From contig JAZNAQ010000015.1 of the NCBI GenBank assembly GCA_045586595.1, forward strand, positions 1 to 49,799: a stretch of 49,799 nt of DNA, written 5' to 3'. A program made the position numbers and the translations under genes. Source of the DNA: SIG480 sp045586595. GTDB lineage: Bacteria > Bacillota > Clostridia > Oscillospirales > JAAYXM01. Shown here in pieces: positions 1 through 9,754 of this stretch (the stretch's first letter is position 1; every line of letters begins with the position of its first letter). A model generated the notes under the pieces. That model made no database searches and had not been told where the DNA came from. It saw only the letters and a list, made by a program, of their open reading frames with translations.

Positions 1-14
1 TTAAAAGAAGGAAG

Positions 15-51
15 AACCCCCCCATCCCAATCAGGGAAGGGGTGGGTTTTT
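15..51. terminator. GC-rich hairpin downstream of ftsZ
   Basis: A run of seven C (17-23) pairs with the G-rich stretch at 39-46 (one bulged T), and an inner TCCC/GGGA pair closes a five-base loop. A run of five T follows on the plus strand (47-51), while the minus side has only a poor pyrimidine tract. It therefore looks like a terminator for a plus-strand gene left of the window, or a weak bidirectional one that also ends ftsZ. Confidence 0.5.
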
Positions 52-57
52 GTTTAT

Positions 58-1218
58 TTAGTTACTGTTCTGAAACATTTTTACGATAAGCTCGTAAGGG
101 TCGTCATCCTCACCCTCTGTCGCAGTTCCCTGCTTTTCCTCAGCTACGGGAGCGGATTCTGTATCAAACTCACCAAAAGAATCTGAGAACTTACGGAATA
201 TGTTTGCGCTCTCTGCTGGCTTCTCCGGAGCCTTCTCTTCTTTTGAAGGAAGCGGGGTGGACTTACCCTCAAAGCCTGTAGCAATAACAGTTACGCGGAT
301 TTCGTCTTCTAAAGCCGGGTCAAACGCCGCACCGAAGATGATGTTTGCATCTTCATGAGCTGCCTCTCTGACCATTTCAGCCGCAGTTTCAACCTCGTCA
401 AGGCCAATATCAAGCGAGCCTGTGATATTGATTATAACACCGTGAGCACCGTTGATGGATGTCTCAAGGAGCGGGCTCTGGATAGCGATACGAGCAGCCT
501 CTGCCGCCTTATCCTTACCCGATGCGCGGCCAACGCCCATATGCGCATAGCCTGCGTCCTTCATAATCTTCTTAACGTCGGCAAAGTCAAGGTTAACAAG
601 ACCGCCGCCGGAGATAAGCTCTGAAATACTCTGAATAGCCTGACGGAGAACATCATCAGCCACCTCAAACGCATTGAGGAATGTAATCTTCTGCTCAGAA
701 ACACACTTCAGACGTTCGTTCGGGATAACTACAAGGGAGTCTACCTTTTCGCGAAGGGTCTCAATGCCCTCTTCTGCCTGAATCATGCGTTTTTTGCCTT
801 CAAAACCGAACGGCTTTGTGACAACACCGATTGTAAGAATTTCCATCTCGCGGGCAATTTCTGCAACTACCGGAGCCGCACCTGTACCCGTGCCGCCGCC
901 CATACCTGCAGTGATGAATACCATATCGGTACCCTCAAGCATCTTCTTTATTGTCTCACGGCTTTCTTCTGCCGCTTTTTTACCAACCTCAGGGTCAGAG
1001 CCGGCGCCCAATCCCTTTGTAAGCTTCTCACCGAGCTGTATTCTATATGTTGCACAGGACTTATGAAGTGCCTGGCGGTCTGTATTCATTACTATGAATT
1101 CAACGCCGCGCACACCCGAATTAATCATCTGGTTGACAGCATTTCCACCGCCGCCGCCTGTACCGATAACTTTTATGGGAACGATAACGTCAGTGCCTGC
1201 ATCTAACTCGAAAGGCAT
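58..1218 (-). CDS. ftsZ: Cell division protein FtsZ
   Basis: FtsZ is the tubulin-like GTPase that assembles the cytokinetic ring at midcell. The 386-residue product carries the glycine-rich N-terminal nucleotide site (VIGTGGGGGNAVNQMI) and the tubulin signature GGGTGTG around residue 105. An acidic, disordered linker (roughly residues 315-370) leads to a short conserved tail (DDPYELIVKMF), the usual docking site for partners such as SepF, which is also encoded here. I chose the ATG at 1218 because AAGGAGGA lies 8 bases upstream; the longer frame starting at 1245 has no such site. It is the last gene of the dcw cluster, 125-150 bases after ftsQ, and has its own promoter. No ftsA is adjacent, so SepF is the likely membrane tether. 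Confidence 0.97.
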   Translation of the reverse strand: MPFELDAGTDVIVPIKVIGTGGGGGNAVNQMINSGVRGVEFIVMNTDRQALHKSCATYRIQLGEKLTKGLGAGSDPEVGKKAAEESRETIKKMLEGTDMVFITAGMGGGTGTGAAPVVAEIAREMEILTIGVVTKPFGFEGKKRMIQAEEGIETLREKVDSLVVIPNERLKCVSEQKITFLNAFEVADDVLRQAIQSISELISGGGLVNLDFADVKKIMKDAGYAHMGVGRASGKDKAAEAARIAIQSPLLETSINGAHGVIINITGSLDIGLDEVETAAEMVREAAHEDANIIFGAAFDPALEDEIRVTVIATGFEGKSTPLPSKEEKAPEKPAESANIFRKFSDSFGEFDTESAPVAEEKQGTATEGEDDDPYELIVKMFQNSN

Positions 1219-1269
1219 ATGTAAAATCCTCCTTGAGATTATCATTTGTTACTCTCTAACATATATTAT

Positions 1270-1298
1270 ATTTTATATTCTTTTTGTCAAAAGGTCAA
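1270..1298 (-). promoter_or_regulatory. Putative ftsZ promoter (sigma-A type)
   Basis: Reading the minus strand, TTGACC (1298-1293), a 17-base spacer and TAAAAT (1275-1270) lie about 50 bases before the ftsZ start in a very AT-rich gap. An overlapping TTGACA/TATAAT pair has a poor 14-base spacing. This would allow ftsZ to be expressed separately from the rest of the cluster. Confidence 0.5.
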
Positions 1299-1370
1299 TA
1301 GTAATAACGCAATTATTGTAATTTTTTTGAAATTTTCTCAACTCAGCTTAATATAATTTCCAAAATTTTG

Positions 1371-2264
1371 TCAACCTGCAACATTTAGAGTTTCTTTATC
1401 GTTTTCACCCTCACTGTTTTCTTCACCTGGCTCTGTTTCATCAAGCTCTGAGGGCTGCTCCTCAGGTGCATTCTCATTATTATCGACACTGACTTTTTCA
1501 GCAAGGTCTATTTTTGCATCCGGTTTAAAGCGCGCCTCTTTAACCGCACTTACATTTATTGTTCCCTTATCAAAATCCGTAAGCTCACCGATTACCGCAC
1601 GAAGCATCTCAATCTTTTTTGTGAGTGATGTTGTATCACCAAGCGCAACTAAGAACCTGTCTCCGTAGACAAGGTTTATGTCATACAGCTTATCAATCTC
1701 GACACGTGAGATATTCTCGCTCATACCGGTATATCTCAGGGCAGTGAGCACCTCTTTAAGAACGGGGAGCTGGTCATGATTTTTCAGTATAAGTTCACTA
1801 CCCGTACGTGGCGTAACCACCTCACCGCCGGTCACCTTCGGCACCTTTATCTCATACCCGTCCTCAAGCATTTCAAGAATATACGCATTATTGTCTATAA
1901 GCCAACGGTTGCCGTCAGACTCAATATACGCGGCCGCAACTCTCTCGGTTATTTCAAAAGTAAATGTATCAGGGAGCCTTCGACGTATCTTTATCTGTTC
2001 AATATATGGGTATTCATTAAGAATGCGCTCTGCCACCTCAAATTTGTTTATCATGAACATATTGTCGCCCGTTTCAATACCCGACGTTTCAACTATGTCA
2101 TTGGGTTCATAGCGTGTTGTACCTGTAACAAAAACATCGGCAACCTTCAAGAAAACCGTAACCGATGCAACTATCGCACCGACAACTGCACAAAATGTCA
2201 GAAGTGACAAGAAAAAGCCACTGCTTCTTTTCTTTTTTCTTCTCCTGTATTTTTTTGCCGCCAC
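1371..2264 (-). CDS. ftsQ: Cell division protein FtsQ/DivIB (POTRA domain)
   Basis: Bitopic division protein that forms the FtsQ-FtsL-FtsB type complex controlling septal peptidoglycan synthesis. The 297-residue product has a very basic cytoplasmic start (KKYRRRKKKR), one membrane segment at about residues 16-40, then a POTRA domain (VADVFVTGTTRYEPNDIVETSGI through EIKIRRRLPDTFTFEITER) and the DivIB beta domain. The last 60 residues are acidic and low complexity, rich in E, N and P, as is common in Gram-positive DivIB. It lies between murA (gap 16 bases) and ftsZ, the typical dcw position. Called DivIB in Bacillus. Confidence 0.88.
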   Translation of the reverse strand: MAAKKYRRRKKKRSSGFFLSLLTFCAVVGAIVASVTVFLKVADVFVTGTTRYEPNDIVETSGIETGDNMFMINKFEVAERILNEYPYIEQIKIRRRLPDTFTFEITERVAAAYIESDGNRWLIDNNAYILEMLEDGYEIKVPKVTGGEVVTPRTGSELILKNHDQLPVLKEVLTALRYTGMSENISRVEIDKLYDINLVYGDRFLVALGDTTSLTKKIEMLRAVIGELTDFDKGTINVSAVKEARFKPDAKIDLAEKVSVDNNENAPEEQPSELDETEPGEENSEGENDKETLNVAG

Positions 2265-2280
2265 GTCCCATTCACCTTCT

Positions 2281-3531
2281 TTACCTTCGTTTTATGTCTG
2301 CTCCCAGAACCGACATACTGCATTCTATATTTTCGTAACCTCGGTCTATATGGTCAAGCTCGCTTATCTCGCTTTTCCCTTCAGCCGCCATTGCAGCAAT
2401 AACAAGTGCCGCACCACCGCGCAAATCAGTCGCTTCAACGGGGCAACCGTAAAGCGCAGGAACCCCATAAATCAGCGCGACCTTGCCCTCAAGCCTTATA
2501 TCCGCACCCATGCGCACAAGCCCACCAACATGACGATATCTTCCGTCAAATATATTTTCCACAAACATCGACGTGCCCATACATTTTGTTGCAAGGGCCA
2601 TAAGCGGGGGCTGCGCATCGGTCGGAAATCCAGGATAAGGCATTGTTCTGACTGCACGTATTGCAGACAACTCACCACTACGCCTTATATCTACAAAATC
2701 ACAACCGACATTTACATTGCAACCAATACTGTCAAGTATCGCGGTCACTGTTGAAATATGCTCCGGAATGACGTTTTCAACCCGCACTCTCCCGCCACAC
2801 AGTGCCGCTGCGCACATAAATGTTGCCGCACATATTCTGTCGGGTATTACCGAGTACTCCGTATCGTGAAGTTTCTTTTTTCCATTTATTACTATTGTAG
2901 AGCTCCCAGCACCGGAAACATCTGCCCCCATTTTTACCAGAAAGTTCTGCAAATCTTCTATTTCTGGCTCACGCGCCGCATTTACTATGCGTGTACGCCC
3001 TTCGCAAGCAGTTGCCGCAAGCATTGTGTTTTCTGTTGCTCCGACACTCGGAAACGAAAGCACTACATCACGCCCGCGCATATGCCGTGCCTGACATTTT
3101 ATAGCTCCGCCCTCTTCAGTTATGTTTGCACCCAAAGCTTTGAGCGAGGATATATGAAGGTCTATCGGCCGCGCGCCAAGCTCACACCCTCCGGGTGCGA
3201 ATAGTGATACTTTGTGGAGCCTTGCAAGCATTGCCCCCATAAAAATCACCGATGAGCGCATCTCTCGCATCATCTCATCAGGAATCTCAAAGTTTTTAGC
3301 ATCCCTTGAGTCGACAGTGACAGTGTCATCCTCAAATGTAACGCGACAGCCTATATACCTCAGTATTTCTATCGCTGCATCGACATCACGAAGTTTCGGA
3401 CAGTTATGTATTATACTAATGCCCGAGTTGAGTATTGTCGCCGCAAGTATTGGCAGAACACTATTTTTTGAGCCGTGGACGGATACAGTCCCGTCAAGTG
3501 GCCTACCTCCGTTTACAATTAATGTTCCCAT
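2281..3531 (-). CDS. murA: UDP-N-acetylglucosamine 1-carboxyvinyltransferase MurA
   Basis: MurA transfers enolpyruvate from PEP to UDP-GlcNAc, the first committed step of peptidoglycan precursor synthesis, in the cytoplasm. The 416-residue product has the EPSP-synthase-like fold and the active-site loop PGGCELGARPIDLH, with the catalytic Cys at about residue 116 that fosfomycin alkylates in this family. I chose the ATG at 3531 (MGTLIVNGGRPL); a GTG seven codons earlier falls inside the GGGAGGG ribosome binding site and is unlikely. Spacing from that site to the ATG is rather long (about 12 bases). Firmicutes often carry two MurA paralogues, so this may be one of a pair. Confidence 0.95.
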   Translation of the reverse strand: MGTLIVNGGRPLDGTVSVHGSKNSVLPILAATILNSGISIIHNCPKLRDVDAAIEILRYIGCRVTFEDDTVTVDSRDAKNFEIPDEMMREMRSSVIFMGAMLARLHKVSLFAPGGCELGARPIDLHISSLKALGANITEEGGAIKCQARHMRGRDVVLSFPSVGATENTMLAATACEGRTRIVNAAREPEIEDLQNFLVKMGADVSGAGSSTIVINGKKKLHDTEYSVIPDRICAATFMCAAALCGGRVRVENVIPEHISTVTAILDSIGCNVNVGCDFVDIRRSGELSAIRAVRTMPYPGFPTDAQPPLMALATKCMGTSMFVENIFDGRYRHVGGLVRMGADIRLEGKVALIYGVPALYGCPVEATDLRGGAALVIAAMAAEGKSEISELDHIDRGYENIECSMSVLGADIKRR

Positions 3532-3634
3532 AACAAGAAAGCACCCTCCCACTTTTTCAACGTCGGCCGAACATTGTTTTCACAACATTCTATGCCGATT
3601 TTAAAAAGCGGGTTACAAAACACTCACTTGTTTT

Positions 3635-4756
3635 CTATTTTTTTATGAGTTTCATTATTTCATCGTATATGCGTTCTGTCGCGTCAAGCACGGAATTTGC
3701 CGTTAAGCACTTAGACATTTCTTCGCGTTTTTCTCTATTTGCAAGAAGCTCTCGTGCCATATCAAACAGCAGTCGCGGTGTCACTCTGTTCTCCTCAATA
3801 ACCATTGCTCCGCCAATCTTTTCAAGTTCTGTTGCATTTTTAAACTGATGATTATCCGTTACATTTGGAGACGGGACAATTATCGCAGGTATCCCACGCG
3901 CGCTTATTTCAGCGAGTGTCCCCGCGCCTCCGCGACACATAACAACATCTGCCGCCGCAAGAACGCGCGGCATATCGTCAATATATTCGCGGAGAGTTAT
4001 CAAGTTATGCTTTTTAAGGTCAATACCCATATCGGCAATGGTTTGAGGCATCCATTCATAGCCAAACTTACCCGTAGCATGGATATGGTGAAACTGCCCG
4101 AGTTTCTCTGTTTCGAGCTTAATGAACTCCGCAACGCATTTGTTCATCTCTCTTGCACCGAGCGAGCCCCAGAAGCTTACGAGTAGCGGGTTTGTTATAC
4201 CAAGCTCCCTGCGCGCAGTTTCTCTGTCGTACATAAGAATATCACCACGAACAGGATACCCGACAGCAGTGCACGAAGCGCGCCTTGTAAGGCGTTTTCT
4301 GCTTATATCAAAATTTAGTAGCACTTGTGACACGCGCCCTGCCAAAGCACGCGTAGCAAGACCGGGATATGCATTTGCTTCGTGTATTAGCGTAGGTATT
4401 TTTAGCTTTGCCGCAGCAGACAGCACAGGGTAACATGCATACCCGCCCGTACCTACTACTATATCAGGCGAAAACTCCTCTATAAGTTTTTTCGCCTCGC
4501 GTTCTGCACAAAACACTTTTTTTATCGACTCTATATTGCCGAGCAAACTCTTAAGCCCGCGCTTTCTCGAAATAGAATTTACGTTTATTGTCTTAATTTC
4601 AAACCCTTCGGCAGGTACAAGTTTTGTTTCCATACCGCCGTGAACGCCGACAAAAAGGATCTCCGCATTCTGGCGTTTTTCTTTTATAAGCTTTGCTACG
4701 GCAAGCGCCGGGTTAATATGCCCGCCTGTTCCTCCGCACGCAAACATAAACCTCAT
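3635..4756 (-). CDS. murG: MurG (lipid II GlcNAc transferase)
   Basis: MurG adds GlcNAc from UDP-GlcNAc to lipid I on the cytoplasmic face of the membrane to give lipid II. The 373-residue protein is of normal family length and has the N-terminal GGTGGH loop (residues 8-13), plus the C-terminal UDP-GlcNAc site around MCRGGAGTLAEISARGIPAIIVPSP. It sits directly after ftsW (gap 12 bases), so that the flippase/polymerase and lipid II synthesis genes are co-transcribed. The frame allows a start three codons later. Confidence 0.96.
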   Translation of the reverse strand: MRFMFACGGTGGHINPALAVAKLIKEKRQNAEILFVGVHGGMETKLVPAEGFEIKTINVNSISRKRGLKSLLGNIESIKKVFCAEREAKKLIEEFSPDIVVGTGGYACYPVLSAAAKLKIPTLIHEANAYPGLATRALAGRVSQVLLNFDISRKRLTRRASCTAVGYPVRGDILMYDRETARRELGITNPLLVSFWGSLGAREMNKCVAEFIKLETEKLGQFHHIHATGKFGYEWMPQTIADMGIDLKKHNLITLREYIDDMPRVLAAADVVMCRGGAGTLAEISARGIPAIIVPSPNVTDNHQFKNATELEKIGGAMVIEENRVTPRLLFDMARELLANREKREEMSKCLTANSVLDATERIYDEIMKLIKK

Positions 4757-4768
4757 TATACCGTCCCC

Positions 4769-5911
4769 CTATCCTGCTTTTTTTGCAGGAATGTAGCGTG
4801 AAATAGAGAGAACAACCCCTACCTCAGCGAGAAGAATCAAAAGCGCTGTTCCGCCGTATGAGAAGAACGGAAGTGATGCACCCGTTACCGGCAGAACACC
4901 CGTTACAACACCTATATTCAACACTGTCTGAAGCGCAATCATTGTTGTTATACCGCCTGCAAGAAGAGAGCCGAACTTGTCTCGTGCATGAAGAGCTATC
5001 CAATACCCACGAATAACGAGGAGTGCAAAAAGTATAAGTATTATCATTGCGCCAACAAAGCCGAGTTCTTCACAAACAATAGCAAAAATAAAGTCGTTAT
5101 GTGCCTCAGGCAAATACAAATACTTCTGCCTGCTGTTACCGAAGCCGAGCCCCAACGCGCCACCTGAGCCTATTGCATAGAGTGACTGAATAATCTGGTA
5201 TCCGTCACCGCGCGGGTCCAAAAATGGGTTCAGCCATGTTTCCACTCGCTGACGAGCATAGTCGAGAAAGCTGATTGCCGCGGCGCCTGCCACTGCTGCA
5301 GTACCTAACGCACCGGCAAACCAACCCCAGTGTGTTCCGCCCATAAACATAAGTGCGGCACCAACACCTACAATCAGTATAGCACCGGAAAGGTGCGGCT
5401 CAAGAAACATAAGGCCCGAGATAACCGCAAGAACTATTATATACGGCAATACCCCGTAGCGAAAGGTGTGCATCTTCTCAGAGTTGACCGATATCATACT
5501 TGAAAAGAAAAATATTACCGCAACCTTTGCAATCTCAGATGGCTGAAACTGTGTAAAACCGAGGTTTATCCAGCGTTTTTCGCCGTAGTTACCCGTACCT
5601 ATAAACAGAACGAGAACAAGCAGCATTATGCTGAAAAGCATAAGAATCGAAGAAAGTACACGGAACCTGCGATAGTCCATTTGACTTATCAAAAACATAA
5701 TAGCAAGGCCTGCACCCGCAAAAACAGCCTGGCGTGTAAAATAGTATGTAGACGACTGTCCCTCATAGTATGCCGTTGCATAGCTTGCCGAAAACAACAT
5801 GAGAAGGCCTATGCCCATAAGCACAATTACAAGTATGAGAAAAGGATAATCTACCGAGCCGCGTATTGACTGTTTCGTTCCGGCTGCCTTCGATTTTGTT
5901 CTTCTCGTCAT
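4769..5911 (-). CDS. ftsW: SEDS peptidoglycan polymerase FtsW
   Basis: FtsW is the septal SEDS-family glycosyltransferase that polymerises lipid II with a class B PBP partner. The 380-residue polytopic protein shows about ten hydrophobic segments and the SEDS motifs WINLGFTQFQPSEIAKV, GSGGALGLGFGNSRQKYLYLPEAHNDFIFA (positions about 245-275) and GASLPFFSYGG near the C terminus. Its placement in the dcw cluster, close to the PASTA-PBP gene, argues for FtsW rather than RodA or SpoVE, although SpoVE is a close paralogue that cannot be excluded by sequence alone. Confidence 0.92.
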   Translation of the reverse strand: MTRRTKSKAAGTKQSIRGSVDYPFLILVIVLMGIGLLMLFSASYATAYYEGQSSTYYFTRQAVFAGAGLAIMFLISQMDYRRFRVLSSILMLFSIMLLVLVLFIGTGNYGEKRWINLGFTQFQPSEIAKVAVIFFFSSMISVNSEKMHTFRYGVLPYIIVLAVISGLMFLEPHLSGAILIVGVGAALMFMGGTHWGWFAGALGTAAVAGAAAISFLDYARQRVETWLNPFLDPRGDGYQIIQSLYAIGSGGALGLGFGNSRQKYLYLPEAHNDFIFAIVCEELGFVGAMIILILFALLVIRGYWIALHARDKFGSLLAGGITTMIALQTVLNIGVVTGVLPVTGASLPFFSYGGTALLILLAEVGVVLSISRYIPAKKAG

Positions 5912-5932
5912 AAACCTTTACACTCCCAAAAG

Positions 5933-6922
5933 CTAAAATAATTTACCCGCAATGCTTGCAAAACCCGCAAGTGCACCAATCGCCGATACAGTCATGAAAA
6001 CGGCACATATCTTTTTTTCGTTCCATCCGCTCATTTCAAAATGATGGTGTATGGGCGACATTTTAAAAAGCCGTTTTCCGTGGCTTATTTTAAAGTATGC
6101 TACCTGAAGGATTACAGACAATGCCTCGGCAATGTACACGATTCCCATAAGTATAAGCACAAGCGGAATATCATACGCAAACGCCATTCCGCAAACCGCG
6201 CCGCCAAGAAACAGCGAGCCGGTATCTCCCATAAACACTTTTGCCGGGTTAAAGTTATAAACAAGAAATGCCGCAAGCGCGCCAAACAACGCAGCCGCGA
6301 ATATGCCCACGGTCGAATATGCCATATATGCACCGATTATTGCAAACACAAGAACAACAGGCATTGTTACGCTCGTTGCAAGGCCGTCAACACCGTCAGT
6401 GAGGTTTACTGCATTTACAGTTCCTACAATCGCAAGCAGCATAATTATAAGATACGGAACCCAACCAATGCTGATTGTAATATCAAAAAACGGAATATAA
6501 AACGCAGGCGTAAGGTCACCGAGCATACGCAGAAGCGAGAGAAAAACCGCAGCGGAGGTTAACTGCAAAAGAAGCTTCTGCATTGCAGTCAGCCCTTGAT
6601 TTTTCTTCTTCATTATCTTCGCATAGTCATCAATAAAGCCGATAAGCCCAAATACTGCAGCAAACAGGAACACTATTATATGGCGCAAATCACCCTGCAT
6701 CATATACGGTATACCGACAAGTATTGCGGCTATTCCGCTTCCGATAATGAACATTATGCCGCCCATTGTCGGGGTTCCCTGCTTGCCCATATGCCATTTA
6801 GGGCCGATTTCTAGTATCTTCTGCCCGAATTTGAGTTTGCGCAGGTACGGAATCAGCACCTTACCGAAAATATATGTTATAACAAAGCCAAGCCCCGCTG
6901 ATATTAAATATTCCGCAATCAT
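5933..6922 (-). CDS. mraY: Phospho-MurNAc-pentapeptide translocase MraY
   Basis: MraY moves phospho-MurNAc-pentapeptide from UDP to undecaprenyl phosphate, making lipid I in the membrane. The 329-residue product has ten predicted membrane segments and the catalytic motifs NAVNLTDGVDGLA, FMGDTGSLFLG and the HHHFE loop (MSPIHHHFEMSGWNE). I chose the ATG at 6922: AGGAG lies just upstream and the gap to the murF stop is 4 bases. The open frame continues 19 codons further into murF but has no good start there. Confidence 0.96.
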   Translation of the reverse strand: MIAEYLISAGLGFVITYIFGKVLIPYLRKLKFGQKILEIGPKWHMGKQGTPTMGGIMFIIGSGIAAILVGIPYMMQGDLRHIIVFLFAAVFGLIGFIDDYAKIMKKKNQGLTAMQKLLLQLTSAAVFLSLLRMLGDLTPAFYIPFFDITISIGWVPYLIIMLLAIVGTVNAVNLTDGVDGLATSVTMPVVLVFAIIGAYMAYSTVGIFAAALFGALAAFLVYNFNPAKVFMGDTGSLFLGGAVCGMAFAYDIPLVLILMGIVYIAEALSVILQVAYFKISHGKRLFKMSPIHHHFEMSGWNEKKICAVFMTVSAIGALAGFASIAGKLF

Positions 6923-6926
6923 CAAA

Positions 6927-8276
6927 CTACTCCTTCTCACCCTGCAGATACTCAAGCACCTGCCACATCTTTGTGCCATAGCTTCCTTTTACGAGGACTG
7001 TATCCCCGGGTTTTACAAGCTCTGAGAGCTTTTCTGCAAGCGACTTTTTATCATCAAAAACAAGAGTTTTTTTATCTCCCGCACCGCTTCTGTAGTCATC
7101 TGCAAACTGCCCTGTTACAAGCAAGACATCACAGCACTCTGCCGCTGTTTTGCCCACCTCGGCATGGAGTGCCGAGGCACCTTCACCGAGTTCACGCATA
7201 TCACCGAGAACACTTATCCGCTTGCCTTCACATCCGAAATCCCTCAAAAGCCTAAGTGCAGCGCACATAGAATCGGGGTTTGCGTTGTAGCAATCCCGTA
7301 TTATCGTAACGCCATCATATTCATATACATCCTGCCGCATGCCTGTGTTTCTGAAACGCGAAAGACCTTCTGCAATATCTTTATCTTCCATGCCGAAGAC
7401 TCTACCTACCGTTATTGCCGAAAGTGCGTCACGGACATTGTGTTCCCCGCCGCAAGCGAGATGAAACTCAACATCGCTCCCGCGCACAGTAAAGCGCGAT
7501 TCATACGCGTCTGCACTTATAATCTCTCCGAAAACATCACATTCACGGTTTTTAAGGCCAAACCAAATAGCCTTGTGCAAAAGATTTTCACGATAGCCCC
7601 AAAGAAGAGGGTCGTCTCCATTTAATACTGCAACTCCGTTTTCGGAAAGGCCTTTTAAAATCTCGGTCTTTTCGCGAAGCACACCTTCCTTTGTGCCAAA
7701 TGCTTCGAGGTGGCTTGCGCCTATTGTTGTTATAACAGCAACATCCGGTGACGCAATTTTTGCAAGAGGCAGGATCTCGCCAAAATGGTTTGTTCCAATC
7801 TCAAGCACTGCCGCCTCGTGGTTTTTATTAAGCCCGAATATCGTGAGCGGTAAGCCGATATTGTTATTGTAATTGCCTTGGGTTTTGTGCGTCCTAAAGT
7901 CTGCCGAAAGAACAGATGCGCACATCTCCTTTGTGGTTGTCTTCCCCACACTTCCTGTTATGCACACCTTCTTCAGTTCAAGCGTTTCAAGATACCCTTT
8001 TGCTATCTCTCCAAGTGCTAAAACCGTATCACTGACAACAATCTGCGGTATATTTAAATTTTCAATTTCACGCGATACAAGCACTGCTGCGGCACCTTTT
8101 CCCTCCGCATCAGCCACAAAATCATGGCCATTGAAGTTCTCGCCCCGTATCGCCACAAACAACTCTCCGCCTGATATTTCCCGGTTATCGCGCACAACAG
8201 ACGATACAACCGTATCTTTACCGATTAGCCTGCCGCCGCAGAGCTCGGATATATATGCCGCAGTCAATTTCTCCAT
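6927..8276 (-). CDS. murF: MurF, D-Ala-D-Ala-adding enzyme
   Basis: MurF ligates D-alanyl-D-alanine to the UDP-MurNAc-tripeptide, completing the pentapeptide precursor. The 449-residue protein has the three Mur-ligase domains: an N-terminal UDP-binding part, the ATP-binding loop GSVGKTTTKEM around residues 108-118, the central TTIGASHLEAFGT segment, and a C-terminal ligase domain with DCYNANPDSM. The start is 3 bases after the murE stop, and translational coupling along murE-murF-mraY is likely. Confidence 0.95.
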   Translation of the reverse strand: MEKLTAAYISELCGGRLIGKDTVVSSVVRDNREISGGELFVAIRGENFNGHDFVADAEGKGAAAVLVSREIENLNIPQIVVSDTVLALGEIAKGYLETLELKKVCITGSVGKTTTKEMCASVLSADFRTHKTQGNYNNNIGLPLTIFGLNKNHEAAVLEIGTNHFGEILPLAKIASPDVAVITTIGASHLEAFGTKEGVLREKTEILKGLSENGVAVLNGDDPLLWGYRENLLHKAIWFGLKNRECDVFGEIISADAYESRFTVRGSDVEFHLACGGEHNVRDALSAITVGRVFGMEDKDIAEGLSRFRNTGMRQDVYEYDGVTIIRDCYNANPDSMCAALRLLRDFGCEGKRISVLGDMRELGEGASALHAEVGKTAAECCDVLLVTGQFADDYRSGAGDKKTLVFDDKKSLAEKLSELVKPGDTVLVKGSYGTKMWQVLEYLQGEKE

Positions 8277-8279
8277 AAC

Positions 8280-9722
8280 TTATCTCCCGAGAAAATAATC
8301 GTTTACTATTTCGCGCTCGTCCATGTGGTGCTTTATATGGTCAATCTCCTGATATGTTTCATGCCCCTTACCCGCAAGTAGTACTATATCTCCCTTGCCT
8401 GCAATGTCAAGCGCACGGTAAATTGCCTGACGGCGGTCTGTAATGCGCTCAAAACTATCTGTAATCTCAGCTATTCCGGGAGTGATGTCATCAATAATGG
8501 CATCCGGATTTTCAGTTCTAGGGTTATCAGAAGTGACAACAACCACATCTGCGTATTGCGCCGCAATCCTGCCCATTTGGGGGCGTTTTGCAGCGTCGCG
8601 GTCACCGCCGCAACCGAAGACAACAATCACGCGCTCTTCGGCAATCTCTTTTACTGTCTTGAGTATGTTTTCAAGGCCATCGGGAGAATGTGCGTAATCT
8701 ATCATAACTGTATAATCAGAATCGGTAGGAACAACCTCTGCACGCCCTTTTACACCTTCGATTAACCGAAGCGCCGCACTTATATCATGAAGCGGAACTC
8801 CGAGCGCAAGAAGAACGCTGGATGCACAAAGTGCATTATATACCGAAAATTTTCCGGGTATGTTCATTTCTATTCTGCCGATAGTATCAATCCCGACGAG
8901 CTCAAACTCAACAGACGCAGGCTTTGTGCGTATGTTTTTGGCCACATAATCCGCACCGTTGTCCTTAGCGGAATATGTAACAAGCTCTGTTTTGGCCTGC
9001 TTTATCATCCGCTTTCCGGCATCATCGTCAAAATTTATTACTCCAAGCTTTGACTGCCCAAAAAGCTTTGACTTTGCCTCTTCATACTTTTCCATTGTTT
9101 TGTGGAAATCGAGATGATCCTGAGTGAGGTTTGTAAATGCACCCACCTCATACTCAATGCCATATACTCGCGAAAGCTCAAGAGAGTGCGACGAAACCTC
9201 CATGATTACATGCGTACATCCCGCATCGCGCATCTCGGCAAACAGTTTCCACAGCTCATTGGATTCGGGAGTTGTTCGCTCGGTTTCAATCACCCTGTCC
9301 CCTATCATGTTCTGATTGGTTCCGATAAGGCCGCAAACGGCCCCCACCTGCTCAAGACCACGCTTGATAAGGTATGTTACCGTTGTTTTTCCGTTCGTTC
9401 CCGTAACTCCGATTACCTTCATATCGCGGGTAGGATTTCCGTAAAAATTTTTCGCAGCTGTAGCAAGAGCACGGCGTGCATCTGCAGCAACTATCTTACC
9501 CTTGCCGGATGTAGTTTTTTTATCTGTTATAACTGCGCAGGCACCTGCCTCTACCGCCGCCTTTATATACTTATTCCCGTCTGTCTCATAGCCTCGTATT
9601 GCAACAAAGACGGTGTCTTTCCCCACTTTGCGCGAATCACACTCAACGCCGCACACCTCGACGTCCAAGTCCACATCTGCTGACAACACTTCTATGCCGT
9701 TTAGTATGTCGCGAAGTTTCAT
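8280..9722 (-). CDS. murE: MurE, meso-diaminopimelate-adding ligase
   Basis: MurE adds the third amino acid to UDP-MurNAc-L-Ala-D-Glu. The 480-residue product has the P-loop GTNGKTTVTYLI near residue 110, the central motif FTNLTQDHLDFH, and the substrate motif DNPRTENP near residue 400. In this family DNPR selects meso-diaminopimelate rather than lysine (lysine enzymes carry a different motif), so the cell wall is predicted to be DAP-type. It precedes murF by 3 bases and follows the PBP gene by 32 bases. Confidence 0.95.
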   Translation of the reverse strand: MKLRDILNGIEVLSADVDLDVEVCGVECDSRKVGKDTVFVAIRGYETDGNKYIKAAVEAGACAVITDKKTTSGKGKIVAADARRALATAAKNFYGNPTRDMKVIGVTGTNGKTTVTYLIKRGLEQVGAVCGLIGTNQNMIGDRVIETERTTPESNELWKLFAEMRDAGCTHVIMEVSSHSLELSRVYGIEYEVGAFTNLTQDHLDFHKTMEKYEEAKSKLFGQSKLGVINFDDDAGKRMIKQAKTELVTYSAKDNGADYVAKNIRTKPASVEFELVGIDTIGRIEMNIPGKFSVYNALCASSVLLALGVPLHDISAALRLIEGVKGRAEVVPTDSDYTVMIDYAHSPDGLENILKTVKEIAEERVIVVFGCGGDRDAAKRPQMGRIAAQYADVVVVTSDNPRTENPDAIIDDITPGIAEITDSFERITDRRQAIYRALDIAGKGDIVLLAGKGHETYQEIDHIKHHMDEREIVNDYFLGR

Positions 9723-9754
9723 AAGACTGCTCTACCTTTCTCCTGATTGTCCGA

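Noticed and set aside
12..60. G/C-rich stretch at the left edge as a repeat element or RNA gene
   Set aside because: It folds as a simple hairpin followed by T residues, which fits a terminator.
1219..1245. Longer ftsZ start nine codons upstream
   Set aside because: It would include the AAGGAGGA ribosome site of the ATG at 1218 and has none of its own.
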